Assembly (NCBI GenBank): GCA_019745275.1
Contig: JAIETJ010000045.1
Coordinates: 1 to 33,285, forward strand
DNA length: 33,285 bases
Reading direction: 5' to 3'
Source of the DNA: Pseudomonadaceae bacterium
GTDB lineage: Bacteria > Pseudomonadota > Gammaproteobacteria > Pseudomonadales > Pseudomonadaceae
Shown: in pieces, positions 1 to 7,740 of the stretch
How positions within the stretch are numbered: the first letter of the stretch is position 1
Layout of the letters: each line of letters begins with the position of its first letter
Notes under the pieces: model-generated
The model's input: the letters and a program-made list of their open reading frames with translations, nothing else
Told to the model about the DNA's origin: nothing
The model's database searches: none
Translations under genes and position numbers: made by a program

Positions 1-53
1 GAATTTTACTGACACTGCGTAACTGGCCCGCCCGGCGGCCAACGAGGATAACC

Positions 54-1334
54 ATGAGCAAGACTAACGAATCCCTGATGCAACGCCGCCAAGCTGCCGT
101 ACCGCGCGGTGTTGGCCAGATCCACCCGATCTTTGCCGAGAAGGCCGAGAACGCTACGGTGACCGACGTTGAAGGTCGCGAGTTTATCGACTTCGCCGGT
201 GGCATCGCGGTGCTCAATACCGGTCACTTGCACCCGAAAATCGTCTCCGCGGTGCAGCATCAGCTGACCAAGCTGTCGCACACCTGCTTCCAGGTATTGG
301 CTTACGAGCCCTACGTTGAGCTGTGCGAGAAGATTAACGCCAAGGTGCCGGGCGACTTCGCGAAGAAAACCCTGCTGGTTACTACTGGCTCGGAAGCGGT
401 CGAGAACGCGGTGAAAATTGCCCGTGCCGCCACTGGCCGCGCCGGCGTGATCGCCTTCACTGGTGCTTACCACGGCCGCACCATGATGACCTTGGGCTTG
501 ACCGGTAAGGTCGTGCCGTATTCGGCTGGCATGGGCATCATGCCGGGCAGCGTGTTTCGTGCGCAGTTCCCGTGCGCACAGCACGATGTGAGCGTCGATG
601 ACGCCATGGCGAGCATCGAGCGGATTTTCAAAAATGACGTTGAGCCGCGTGACATCGCCGCCATCATCATTGAGCCAGTACAGGGCGAGGGTGGCTTCTA
701 CGTCGCGCCCAAAGACTTTATGGCCCGTCTGCGCGCCCTCTGCGACCAGCACGGAATTTTGCTGATCGCTGACGAAGTGCAAACTGGCGCCGGCCGGACA
801 GGCACCTTCTTCGCTATGGAGCAAATGGGCGTGGTGGCTGACCTGACCACTTTCGCTAAGTCCATTGCCGGTGGTTTTCCAGTCGCCGGTGTGTGCGGCA
901 AGGCCGAGCACATGGACGCGATCGCGCCGGGCGGTTTGGGCGGCACCTATGCCGGTAGCCCGATTGCCTGCGCGGCAGCTTTAGCGGTGCTGGAAGTGTT
1001 CGAGGAAGAGCAACTGTTGGAGCGTTGCAAGGCCGTTGGCGAACGTCTGGTAACGGGTCTCAAGGCTATTCAGGCCAAGCACAACAGCATTGGTGATGTA
1101 CGCGCTTTGGGCGCCATGATTGCCATGGAATTATGTGAAGGCGGCGACCTGCACAAACCGAATGCCGCGCTGACCGGACAGATAGTGGCCAAGGCCCGCG
1201 ACAAGGGCTTGATTCTGCTGTCGTGCGGCACCTACGGCAACGTCCTGCGGGTGCTGGTGCCACTCACAGCACCGGATGCGCAAATGGATAAAGGCTTGGC
1301 GATTATCGCCGAGTGCTTCGACGAACTCGCTTAA
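54..1334 (+). CDS. gabT: 4-aminobutyrate aminotransferase GabT
   Basis: A 426-residue class III PLP-dependent aminotransferase. It moves the amino group of GABA to 2-oxoglutarate, giving succinate semialdehyde and glutamate in the cytoplasm. Visible motifs are TGSEAVENAVK (about 111-121), the YHGRT segment (139-143), IIIEPVQGEGG (204-214), the cofactor aspartate in LIADEVQTGAGRTG (D240) and the PLP lysine in FAKSIAGGFP (K269). Length and motifs fit full-length GabT. The ATG at 54 follows ACGAGGATAACC, a reasonable ribosome site. A terminator lies just downstream. In Pseudomonas gabT usually follows gabD; only 53 bases precede it here, so that cannot be seen. It would finish the catabolism of GABA made by the polyamine genes further right. 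A related omega-aminotransferase specificity is possible but less likely. Confidence 0.93.
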   Translation: MSKTNESLMQRRQAAVPRGVGQIHPIFAEKAENATVTDVEGREFIDFAGGIAVLNTGHLHPKIVSAVQHQLTKLSHTCFQVLAYEPYVELCEKINAKVPGDFAKKTLLVTTGSEAVENAVKIARAATGRAGVIAFTGAYHGRTMMTLGLTGKVVPYSAGMGIMPGSVFRAQFPCAQHDVSVDDAMASIERIFKNDVEPRDIAAIIIEPVQGEGGFYVAPKDFMARLRALCDQHGILLIADEVQTGAGRTGTFFAMEQMGVVADLTTFAKSIAGGFPVAGVCGKAEHMDAIAPGGLGGTYAGSPIACAAALAVLEVFEEEQLLERCKAVGERLVTGLKAIQAKHNSIGDVRALGAMIAMELCEGGDLHKPNAALTGQIVAKARDKGLILLSCGTYGNVLRVLVPLTAPDAQMDKGLAIIAECFDELA

Positions 1335-1358
1335 GGCTCACCAGTCAGGCGATTTATT

Positions 1359-1383
1359 GACCCGCTTCGGCGGGTCTTTTTTT
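1359..1383 (+). terminator. Rho-independent terminator of gabT
   Basis: The arms GACCCGC and GCGGGTC enclose a TTCG tetraloop and are followed by seven T. It starts 25 bases after the gabT stop codon. Confidence 0.93.
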
Positions 1384-1437
1384 GCCTGGGTAATGGGCTT
1401 TAGGTCGTTGGCCGCTGCGTTCGTTGCGTGCGGCTAG

Positions 1438-4350
1438 TTAAGGCTGCGGCACGTCGGTCACCAGCGCCAAGCTCAACTGCACGCTGTGCTGGTCGGCAAG
1501 GTTTTCCAGCGGTTGGGGGCGGTCGATAAAATAACCTTGCGCGTAGTCGATGCCGAGGCTGCGTAGGCAGTCGAGGGTGGCTTGGCTTTCAACGAATTCG
1601 GCTACGGTTTTTAGCCCCAGTTGCTGGGCGATTTGCTGCATGGAACTGACCATAGCTTGGTTGATTGGATCGTGTTCTAAACCGCTGATAAAGGTGCCGT
1701 CGATCTTCAAAACATCCAGTGGCAGGTGACGCAGGTACGCATAGGAGGCAAAGCCGCTGCCAAAGTCGTCGAGTGCCACTTTGATGCCTTGCTCGCGAAG
1801 CTGGGTAATCCATTCAGCCGAGGCGCCGATCTCGCCAAGCGCGACCATTTCAGTCACTTCAATGCACAGCTTGCTGCCTAGCAGTGGGTTGCGCGCCAGT
1901 TGCTCTTTGAGCAGTTCATGGATCTGTTTGTCTTGCAGTGAGCTGCCGCTGATGTTCAGGTTTACCTGAGCCAGTTGGCGCAGATGTAGCGGATTTTCCG
2001 CCATCCAATCGAATAGCCGACGGATTACCCAGCGATCAATGGCGCTGAGTAATCCGTAGCGCTCGGCCGCCGCGAGGAATTCGCCGGGAGTGACCCACTC
2101 AGTGGTGTGTGGGTCGCGGTAGCGCAGCAAAATCTCGTAATGCAAGCCCTCCTCTGGCTGTTGCAGGGCCATGACTGGTTGAAAAAACAGGGCAAAATGT
2201 TGGTGCTCGATGGCGGCGCGCAGGCGGGTAATCCACTGCAGTTGGCGCTGATGCTCCAGCAGCAGGCCGTCGGCCGGGTTAAACCGGTGCACCCGGTTGC
2301 GCCCTTGATGTTTGGCTCGCTGGCTGGCGCTGCCGGCCCAGTTCAGGGCGGTTTCCCAGTCGCTCACCGCGCTGCTGAGTTCGAGCAGGCCAATGCTGGC
2401 AAATAGGCGAAACGGCCGGCCTTGCCAACTAAATACAAAGTGCTCGACGCAGCCGCGTAATGCTTCGGCTTGTGCCATAGCGCTTGGCTCGTCGAGGTGG
2501 GTGAGCAGTACGGCAAACTCATCACCGCTGATGCGCGCCAGTTGGGCCGGGGTTGGTAACTGTAATTGCAGTGCGTTGGCGAGTTGACGCAGCAGTTGAT
2601 CACCGGCCGCGTGCCCGCACAGATCATTGACCTGTTTAAATTGGTCGAGATCGAGGTAAAGCAGGTGGCTGAAACTGTGGTTGTCAGGGCGGCTCAATGA
2701 CTCTTGCAGCAAACGCTCCATCTCGCGGCGATTAAGCAGGCCGGTCAGTGAATCATGGGCGGCCAGATGCTGTAGATGCTGCTCGAGGGCGCGGCGCTCA
2801 GTAAGGTCTACCACTATGCCTTCAATACAGTCCTGCTGGGGCTGCAGCTGTAGCGACAAATAGATCCAGCGCTCAGTGCCGTGCTGGTCGCGCACTTGGC
2901 ATTCGCCACTGGCGGTAGGCTGCGTGAGGCTTAGCTGCAAAAATAAATGTGCCCAGTCTGAGGCTTTTACAAGGCTTTGGATCGGCCGCCCAAGTAGCTG
3001 TTCGGTCTGTTCTGGAGGCAATCCGAGCAGGCGCATAAAGCTTGGGTTAGCTTCGACAATTAGCCCGCTGCGGTTGCAGCGCACAATGCCTTCGGCGGCG
3101 TTATTAAACAGGGCTTGATAGCGTTCGAGGTGGCCGATGGCCTGTTGTTGGCTGGCGAGTAAATCGGCGCGAATCATGTCCAGCTGCATGCCACTGAAAA
3201 TGCCGAACATAAAGAAGCTGACAGCGGGTAGGTACAGACTAACCTGGCTTAGCCACGGCAAGTCGGGCAGTACTCCGGCGCGGCTAAGTGGCAATAGAAT
3301 CATCAGGAGCAAGGTGGCCGACCAAAATACGCTGAGCGACTTGGCAAACGGCCGGCCCAGCTTGACGCCGTAAAAGGTCATGGCCAGTTGCAGTAGGCCG
3401 TTGCTGAGAAATACCAGGTTCATCCACTGCTGCTGTCGGTAATCATTGATACCCAGCACGGCAGGCAGCGCGCTGAGTAAAATCAATGTAAAAAACACAG
3501 TGCACAGCCAGCCCAGCCGTCGTCCGTGTAAAGCCAGTACGTGCTTAATAAATAGCGTGCTAAATACCAGGCAGAGCGCGCCTGCCAGATTAAGTAGCGC
3601 GGTCGTCAGGCTCGGCCATTGCGGCCAGAGCATGTTTACCGGGCCAAGAATAGCGGCGTAGTACAGGCTTGCGCTGAGCAGCGTGGCACAGTAATAGCCC
3701 AACTGCGGCTCACGCAGGGCGCTGTATTTGAGCAGATGAAACAGCGCCATAATCAGCAGTGCGCCGCACAGTAAACCGGCGTGTAACCATTTTTGCGCGA
3801 TCAATTGTTTGCTGGCGCTGAGCGAGACGATCTGCACCGGCAAGGTAAGCGAGCTGCTGCTGACGATGCGCAGCAATAGGCTGTGCTCGCCGTTATCAAG
3901 GGCCGGCAGCGCCAGCATAAAATTGGGGTAGGGCGCGCTGCGCTGGCTGAACGGCAGTAAGTCGCCAGTCTCGAGCAGGCTTGGCGGTTGCTCGGGGCTA
4001 AGCAGCCACAGTTGGATGTGGTCAGCGTAGGGGTTGTCGAGCACCAAAAACAGAGGCTCGGGGCTGCTGACCTGCAGGCTAAAACCCAGCCACCATGCGC
4101 TGGCAGAGTAACCTAAATGTGGGCTGCTGGTACTGACTTGGCCGTGCTCTTGCAGTTGTACCAAGGCTTGGCTGACGGTTAGGCTGGCGTGGGGGTCTTC
4201 GAGCAGTAGGCTGCGCTCCACGGGGACCGGTTGCTGCAGACGGTGCGCGTCAAGTTGCAGGCTCGGCAGATCGGCCCATGCGGAGCTGGCCAGCAGATAA
4301 ACCCCCAGCAGTGACAAAACGGCTTGCAGACGCTGCAACATCAACGGCAC
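1438..4350 (-). CDS. 7TMR-DISM / PAS / GGDEF / EAL membrane signalling protein
   Basis: A 970-residue cyclic-di-GMP protein. It has an N-terminal signal segment ending near ASSAWA (residue 26), then a periplasmic beta-rich 7TMR-DISMED2-like sensor domain (about 30-175), about seven membrane helices (190-395), a PAS domain (about 410-510, starting near YQALFNNAAEGIVRC), a GGDEF domain and an EAL domain. The GGDEF signature reads SGDEF and has no RxxD inhibitory site in front. The EAL signature reads EILLR, which keeps the ExLxR pattern. The later phosphodiesterase residues are present (LNISG, EVTEM, DDFGSG, LKIDGTF, AEFVE, QGYF), so I infer an active phosphodiesterase with a doubtful cyclase. 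Its neighbour desA recalls the GGDEF/EAL gene PA0285 beside desA in PAO1, but the domain make-up here should not be assumed identical. No terminator is obvious downstream. Confidence 0.88.
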   Translation of the reverse strand: MPLMLQRLQAVLSLLGVYLLASSAWADLPSLQLDAHRLQQPVPVERSLLLEDPHASLTVSQALVQLQEHGQVSTSSPHLGYSASAWWLGFSLQVSSPEPLFLVLDNPYADHIQLWLLSPEQPPSLLETGDLLPFSQRSAPYPNFMLALPALDNGEHSLLLRIVSSSSLTLPVQIVSLSASKQLIAQKWLHAGLLCGALLIMALFHLLKYSALREPQLGYYCATLLSASLYYAAILGPVNMLWPQWPSLTTALLNLAGALCLVFSTLFIKHVLALHGRRLGWLCTVFFTLILLSALPAVLGINDYRQQQWMNLVFLSNGLLQLAMTFYGVKLGRPFAKSLSVFWSATLLLMILLPLSRAGVLPDLPWLSQVSLYLPAVSFFMFGIFSGMQLDMIRADLLASQQQAIGHLERYQALFNNAAEGIVRCNRSGLIVEANPSFMRLLGLPPEQTEQLLGRPIQSLVKASDWAHLFLQLSLTQPTASGECQVRDQHGTERWIYLSLQLQPQQDCIEGIVVDLTERRALEQHLQHLAAHDSLTGLLNRREMERLLQESLSRPDNHSFSHLLYLDLDQFKQVNDLCGHAAGDQLLRQLANALQLQLPTPAQLARISGDEFAVLLTHLDEPSAMAQAEALRGCVEHFVFSWQGRPFRLFASIGLLELSSAVSDWETALNWAGSASQRAKHQGRNRVHRFNPADGLLLEHQRQLQWITRLRAAIEHQHFALFFQPVMALQQPEEGLHYEILLRYRDPHTTEWVTPGEFLAAAERYGLLSAIDRWVIRRLFDWMAENPLHLRQLAQVNLNISGSSLQDKQIHELLKEQLARNPLLGSKLCIEVTEMVALGEIGASAEWITQLREQGIKVALDDFGSGFASYAYLRHLPLDVLKIDGTFISGLEHDPINQAMVSSMQQIAQQLGLKTVAEFVESQATLDCLRSLGIDYAQGYFIDRPQPLENLADQHSVQLSLALVTDVPQP

Positions 4351-4561
4351 CTTTGGCTCGTTAATCGAGGATGGCCGAACTTCTCGCCGAGCCGTGTGCG
4401 CACCTTCGATAATGGAATAATTGTAGTCCAGCTTCGGCGAGGTGTTGGGCTGGCAGGTAAATTCTCAGGGGGGTATCTAACTGGCCGCTACGGCCACTTA
4501 CGCAGGCTTGGGTTGACTGCTAGGGTGGTGCTTTCTGACGCCCGCACGAGTGATTAGCAGC

Positions 4562-5074
4562 ATGAAAACCCTAGTTGAGCACCTCGCCCAGTACGCCGCC
4601 TACCACCGTGACCGCCGCAATATCGCCACGCACTTTATCGGCATACCGCTGATAGTGCTGGCAGTCGCGGTACTGCTGTCGCGTCCCGGTTTGTCGGTAC
4701 TTGGCCTGTGGCTGTCGCCGGCCAGCTTGACGGTCATCGCGGCGGCCGGTTTTTACCTGCGTCTGGATCTGCGCATTGGTGTGCTGATGACCGCCTTGCT
4801 GGGCTTATGCCTGTGGGCGGGGGCGCTATTGGCTCAGCAGAGCACGGCTGTTTGGTTGGGTTGGGGGTTGGGCTTGTTTGTGCTTGGTTGGGTGATTCAG
4901 TTTATTGGCCATTACTACGAGGGCCGCAAACCAGCCTTTGTTGACGATGTTATGGGCTTGGCTGTTGGTCCGCTGTTTGTGGTGGCCGAGTTGGGCTTCT
5001 TGCTCGGTTGCCGTGACGAGGTGCGCGAGGCCGTTGAGCAGCGTGCCGGACCGAGTTGCATACGCAAGCCGTAG
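4562..5074 (+). CDS. Mpo1-like / DUF962 membrane protein
   Basis: A 170-residue protein with four hydrophobic segments. It carries the DUF962 (Mpo1-like) signature: an N-terminal YAAYHRDRRNIATHFIGIPL segment and a later QFIGHYYEGRKPA motif with conserved histidines. Yeast Mpo1 is an iron-dependent dioxygenase that shortens 2-hydroxy fatty acids. The bacterial members are mostly uncharacterised, so the reaction here is inferred. The ATG at 4562 is chosen because MKTLVEHLAQYAAYH is the usual family N terminus; a GTG at 4550 in the same frame would add four residues. No strong ribosome site is seen for either. It lies 125 bases upstream of desA on the same strand, which hints at a lipid-related role. 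Confidence 0.78.
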   Translation: MKTLVEHLAQYAAYHRDRRNIATHFIGIPLIVLAVAVLLSRPGLSVLGLWLSPASLTVIAAAGFYLRLDLRIGVLMTALLGLCLWAGALLAQQSTAVWLGWGLGLFVLGWVIQFIGHYYEGRKPAFVDDVMGLAVGPLFVVAELGFLLGCRDEVREAVEQRAGPSCIRKP

Positions 5075-5140
5075 CGCGTCCGCGCGACGGTTCAGTGGTT
5101 ATTCGCGACAAGCTGCTGGGACTTTCGCGCCAATTACAGC

Positions 5141-5165
5141 GATAATGAGTGAACGCTTGTTCATT
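5141..5165 (+). promoter_or_regulatory. Candidate desA promoter with DesT-like operator
   Basis: A -10-like GATAAT (5141-5146) is followed at 5148-5165 by a near-perfect palindrome, AGTGAAC-GCTT-GTTCATT. In P. aeruginosa the TetR-family repressor DesT binds a palindrome I recall as very similar (AGTGAACGCTTGTTGACT) at the desCB promoter. The position in front of desA and the likeness are the evidence. No clear -35 box is seen. Confidence 0.55.
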
Positions 5166-5199
5166 CAGTGTTTTTCTCTTTGCTTGAGGCCTGCTTCCC

Positions 5200-6384
5200 A
5201 TGTGGTACAACGGTTTGCTCGACTTGTCGGCTTGGCAGTTATTGGCAGTTACCCTGCTGATAACCCACGTGACTATTGTTGCTGTTACGGTTTATCTGCA
5301 TCGCTATTCGGCGCACCGCGCGCTTGAGTTGCACCCCGCGCTGAAGCATTTCTTTCGCTTCTGGCTGTGGCTGACCACCGCGCAAAACACCCGCGAGTGG
5401 ACCGCTATTCACCGCAAGCACCACGCTAAATGCGAAACCGTTGATGACCCGCACAGCCCGGTGATCAAAGGCTTGCGCACCGTGCTATTGACCGGTGCTG
5501 AGCTGTATCGGGCCGAAGCTGAGAACCCAGACACCCTGCGGATTTACGGCAAAAACTGCCCTGAAGACTGGATTGAACGTAACGTTTATTCGCGCTTTCC
5601 GGTGGGCGGCATCGCCATTATGGCGGTCATCGACCTCGCCTTGTTTGGCGTGCTGGGCATGACTGTGTGGGCCGTGCAGATGATGTGGATTCCGGTCTGG
5701 GCAGCTGGTGTGGTTAATGGCTTGGGCCATGCTGTGGGCTACCGCAATTTCGAGTGCCGCGATGCAGCGACCAACTTGTCGCCGTGGGGCATCATCATCG
5801 GCGGTGAAGAACTGCATAACAATCACCACACCTACCCGAACTCCGCCAAGCTCTCGGTTAAGCCTTGGGAGTTCGACATGGGCTGGGCGTGGATTCAACT
5901 GTTCAGCTTCCTGCGTTTGGCCAAGGTCCAGCGTGTGGCGCCGATTGCCCATCGGGTGGCCGGCAAGGGTAATCTGGACATGGACACCGCTATGGCGATC
6001 CTGAATAACCGCTTCCAGATCATGGCCCAGTACCGCAAATTGGTGATCGGGCCACTGGTTAAGCAAGAAGTGGCGAAGGCCGATGCGTCGGTGCGTCACC
6101 ATTTCCACCGCGCCAAGCGCCTTCTGTCGCGTGAGACCAGTTTGCTCGACGCGAAGCACCAAGCGCGCATTCAGCGCATTCTGGAAGACAGTCAGGCGCT
6201 CAAGGTGATCTACGAGAAACGTTTGGCGTTGCAGCAAATCTGGGTCAAGACCAGCAGCAACGGTCACGAGATGCTTGAAGCTATCAAGCAATGGGTCAGT
6301 GAGGCCGAGGCCAGCGGTATTCAATCGCTGCGCGAGTTTGCCGAACAACTGAAAACCTATTCGCTGCGCCCAGCCAACGGCTAA
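5200..6384 (+). CDS. desA: Acyl-lipid (phospholipid) delta-9 fatty acid desaturase DesA
   Basis: A 394-residue membrane di-iron desaturase. It would introduce a double bond into acyl chains of membrane phospholipids, using oxygen and electrons. The three histidine boxes are complete: HRYSAH (34-39), HRKHH (71-75) and HNNHH (206-210). Hydrophobic segments flank the first two boxes and precede the third, as in the stearoyl-CoA desaturase fold. The C-terminal 130 residues are a charged, probably cytoplasmic extension, also present in Pseudomonas DesA as far as I recall. The ATG at 5200 is supported by the usual MWYNGLLDLSAWQ start. A DesT-like palindrome sits 35 bases upstream and a strong terminator follows. 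Confidence 0.9.
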   Translation: MWYNGLLDLSAWQLLAVTLLITHVTIVAVTVYLHRYSAHRALELHPALKHFFRFWLWLTTAQNTREWTAIHRKHHAKCETVDDPHSPVIKGLRTVLLTGAELYRAEAENPDTLRIYGKNCPEDWIERNVYSRFPVGGIAIMAVIDLALFGVLGMTVWAVQMMWIPVWAAGVVNGLGHAVGYRNFECRDAATNLSPWGIIIGGEELHNNHHTYPNSAKLSVKPWEFDMGWAWIQLFSFLRLAKVQRVAPIAHRVAGKGNLDMDTAMAILNNRFQIMAQYRKLVIGPLVKQEVAKADASVRHHFHRAKRLLSRETSLLDAKHQARIQRILEDSQALKVIYEKRLALQQIWVKTSSNGHEMLEAIKQWVSEAEASGIQSLREFAEQLKTYSLRPANG

Positions 6385-6400
6385 GCCACGCGAGCGTTGA

Positions 6401-6437
6401 AAAAACCCGGCGTACCTTAGGTGCGCCGGGTTTTTTT
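6401..6437 (+). terminator. Rho-independent terminator of desA
   Basis: CCCGGCGTACC (6406-6416) pairs with GGTGCGCCGGG (6420-6430) with a single imperfect pair, and seven T follow. It separates desA from the bigR-like operon. Confidence 0.92.
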
Positions 6438-6500
6438 ATGCCGGTGATGCACATAATTACCGTCAGTCAGCAAGTCTGCCCGAGCTATTGCCAGGTGCTT

Positions 6501-6540
6501 ATGTAGAATATAATCTATAAAAATATATATTGTATTTATC
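6501..6540 (+). promoter_or_regulatory. AT-rich promoter/operator of the bigR-like operon
   Basis: A strikingly AT-rich stretch in a GC-rich genome, with TATAAT at 6509-6514 and inverted AATATA/TATATT half-sites. BigR repressors are known to bind AT-rich palindromes over their own promoter, so this is the likely autoregulatory site. A possible -35 (TTGCCA, 6488-6493) has a short spacer of 15. Confidence 0.6.
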
Positions 6541-6557
6541 CTAACTGAGATCCGGCG

Positions 6558-6884
6558 ATGACCAGCAGCAGTGAATCTCTTGATCTTGACCGTCTGCGCG
6601 AATCGGCGGCAGCAGCTGGGCAGTTATTGAAAGCCTTGGCCAACCCTGATCGGCTGTTGCTGCTCTGTCAGCTGTCTCAGGGCGAGCGTAATGTTGGGGA
6701 GTTAGAGGCCTTGCTGGGCATAGTGCAGCCAACTCTGTCGCAGCAACTGGCGGTATTGCGCCGCGAAGGGTTGGTCGATACTCGCCGCGATGGCAAGCAG
6801 GTGTATTACCGCATCAGCAGTCCGCAGGCGTTAGCGCTGATCAACACCCTGTATCAACAGTTCTGTGGCGAGGCGACGCAATGA
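6558..6884 (+). CDS. bigR: ArsR-family persulfide-sensing repressor, BigR/SqrR type
   Basis: A 108-residue winged-helix repressor of the ArsR/SmtB family. The recognition region QPTLSQQLAVLRREGLV (57-73) and the wing (DGKQVYYRI) are typical. It has exactly two cysteines, C37 in LLLLCQLSQGE and C103 in LYQQFCGEA. These match the two cysteines that form the tetrasulfide or disulfide switch in BigR, SqrR and YgaV, and there is no metal-site CxC motif. It should therefore repress the operon until persulfide appears. It overlaps the next gene by four bases (ATGA). The operon content, with sulfur transporters and an ETHE1-like enzyme, supports sulfide rather than arsenic sensing. Confidence 0.85.
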   Translation: MTSSSESLDLDRLRESAAAAGQLLKALANPDRLLLLCQLSQGERNVGELEALLGIVQPTLSQQLAVLRREGLVDTRRDGKQVYYRISSPQALALINTLYQQFCGEATQ

Positions 6885-7315
6885 CTATCGATTGGTTGCA
6901 CTTTAGCCCTTGGTCGGCCTTGGCCGGCGGGGCTTTGATTGGTCTGGCGACGACGCTGTTCGTGTTGTTTAACGGGCGAGTGGCTGGCATCAGTGGCTTG
7001 CTCGGCAGCCTGCTGGCGCGCGGCGGTGAGGGGCGGGCGGAGAAGGCGTTGTTCTTGCTCGGATTAGTGCTGGCACCGCTGCTGTGGCAAGTGTTTGCGG
7101 CCTTGCCGGCGCTTGAGTTTCAGGGCGGCTGGTTGAGTCTGCTGGTGGCGGGTTTGTTAGTCGGCATCGGCAGCCGTTATGGCGCTGGCTGCACCAGTGG
7201 CCATGGGGTGTGCGGTATCTCGCGGCTGTCGGCGCGTTCGTTGGTGGCAACGGTGGCTTTTATGGCGGCGGGTTTTGCCACGGTGTTGGTTCTTCGTCAC
7301 CTGCTGGGAGCCTGA
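6881..7315 (+). CDS. pmpA: YeeE/YedE family sulfur-compound transporter, first half (PmpA-like)
   Basis: A 144-residue integral membrane protein with about four helices. It carries the YeeE/YedE (DUF395) signature [15 protein letters not shown] near residues 97-111; cysteines in this motif are needed for thiosulfate passage in YeeE. Full YeeE proteins are about twice this length, so this is one half of a split transporter with the next gene supplying the other half. The same arrangement, with two half-size proteins behind bigR, is known from Xylella and Agrobacterium bigR operons. Substrate (thiosulfate, sulfite or a persulfide-related species) is inferred. Confidence 0.85.
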   Translation: MTIDWLHFSPWSALAGGALIGLATTLFVLFNGRVAGISGLLGSLLARGGEGRAEKALFLLGLVLAPLLWQVFAALPALEFQGGWLSLLVAGLLVGIGSRYGAGCTSGHGVCGISRLSARSLVATVAFMAAGFATVLVLRHLLGA

Positions 7316-7317
7316 TT

Positions 7318-7740
7318 ATGCGCAAGCTCACCGCGCTTCTTGCTGGACTGGTTTTTGGCCTGGGTTTGCTGCTGGCGGGCATGGCCAATCCGGCCAAGGT
7401 GTTAGGTTTTCTCGATCTGGCCGGGGCGTGGGATCCGTCCTTGGCGCTGGTCATGGTGGCGGCGATTGGCGTGGCTATCGGGCCATTCAGCTGGGCCAAG
7501 CGCCAACGGCGCTCGCTGCTCGGTGCACCCATGCAGTTACCGCAAAAGCGTGAATTGGATCGTCGCTTGATTCTAGGTAGCTTGCTGTTTGGTGTGGGCT
7601 GGGGGATTGCAGGCATGTGTCCGGGGCCTGCGCTGGTTTTAACCTTGACCGGGCACTGGCAAGCCTGGCTGTTTAGCGCGGCGATGTTGGCGGGGATGGG
7701 CGTGTTTGAGCTTTTCGGGCGCCGCGGGAGTCGAGTATGA
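7318..7740 (+). CDS. pmpB: YeeE/YedE family sulfur-compound transporter, second half (PmpB-like)
   Basis: A 140-residue membrane protein with about four helices, of the DUF6691/YeeE-half group. Its cysteine motif GWGIAGMCPGPAL lies near residues 96-108. The ATG at 7318 begins two bases after the pmpA-like stop and gives the expected MRKLTALLAGLVFGLG start; upstream in-frame codons overlap pmpA and are not credible. It overlaps the following hydrolase gene by four bases (ATGA at 7737). It probably assembles with the preceding protein into one channel-like transporter. Confidence 0.84.
   Translation: MRKLTALLAGLVFGLGLLLAGMANPAKVLGFLDLAGAWDPSLALVMVAAIGVAIGPFSWAKRQRRSLLGAPMQLPQKRELDRRLILGSLLFGVGWGIAGMCPGPALVLTLTGHWQAWLFSAAMLAGMGVFELFGRRGSRV

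Noticed and set aside
1..53. Possible 3' end of gabD upstream of gabT
   Set aside because: The 53 bases give no recognisable GabD C terminus and a stop codon position could not be tied to it.
6..911. Long open frame of about 300 codons on the minus strand opposite gabT
   Set aside because: It is fully antisense to a well-supported gabT, has no recognisable motif, and comes from GC-rich codon bias.
4482..4496. TGGCCG-CTA-CGGCCA palindrome before the DUF962 gene
   Set aside because: Short GC palindrome of a kind common in such genomes; no supporting promoter element seen.
5485..6348. 287-codon minus-strand frame opposite desA
   Set aside because: His-rich composition reflects reverse-complemented desA codons; no family pattern or ribosome site.
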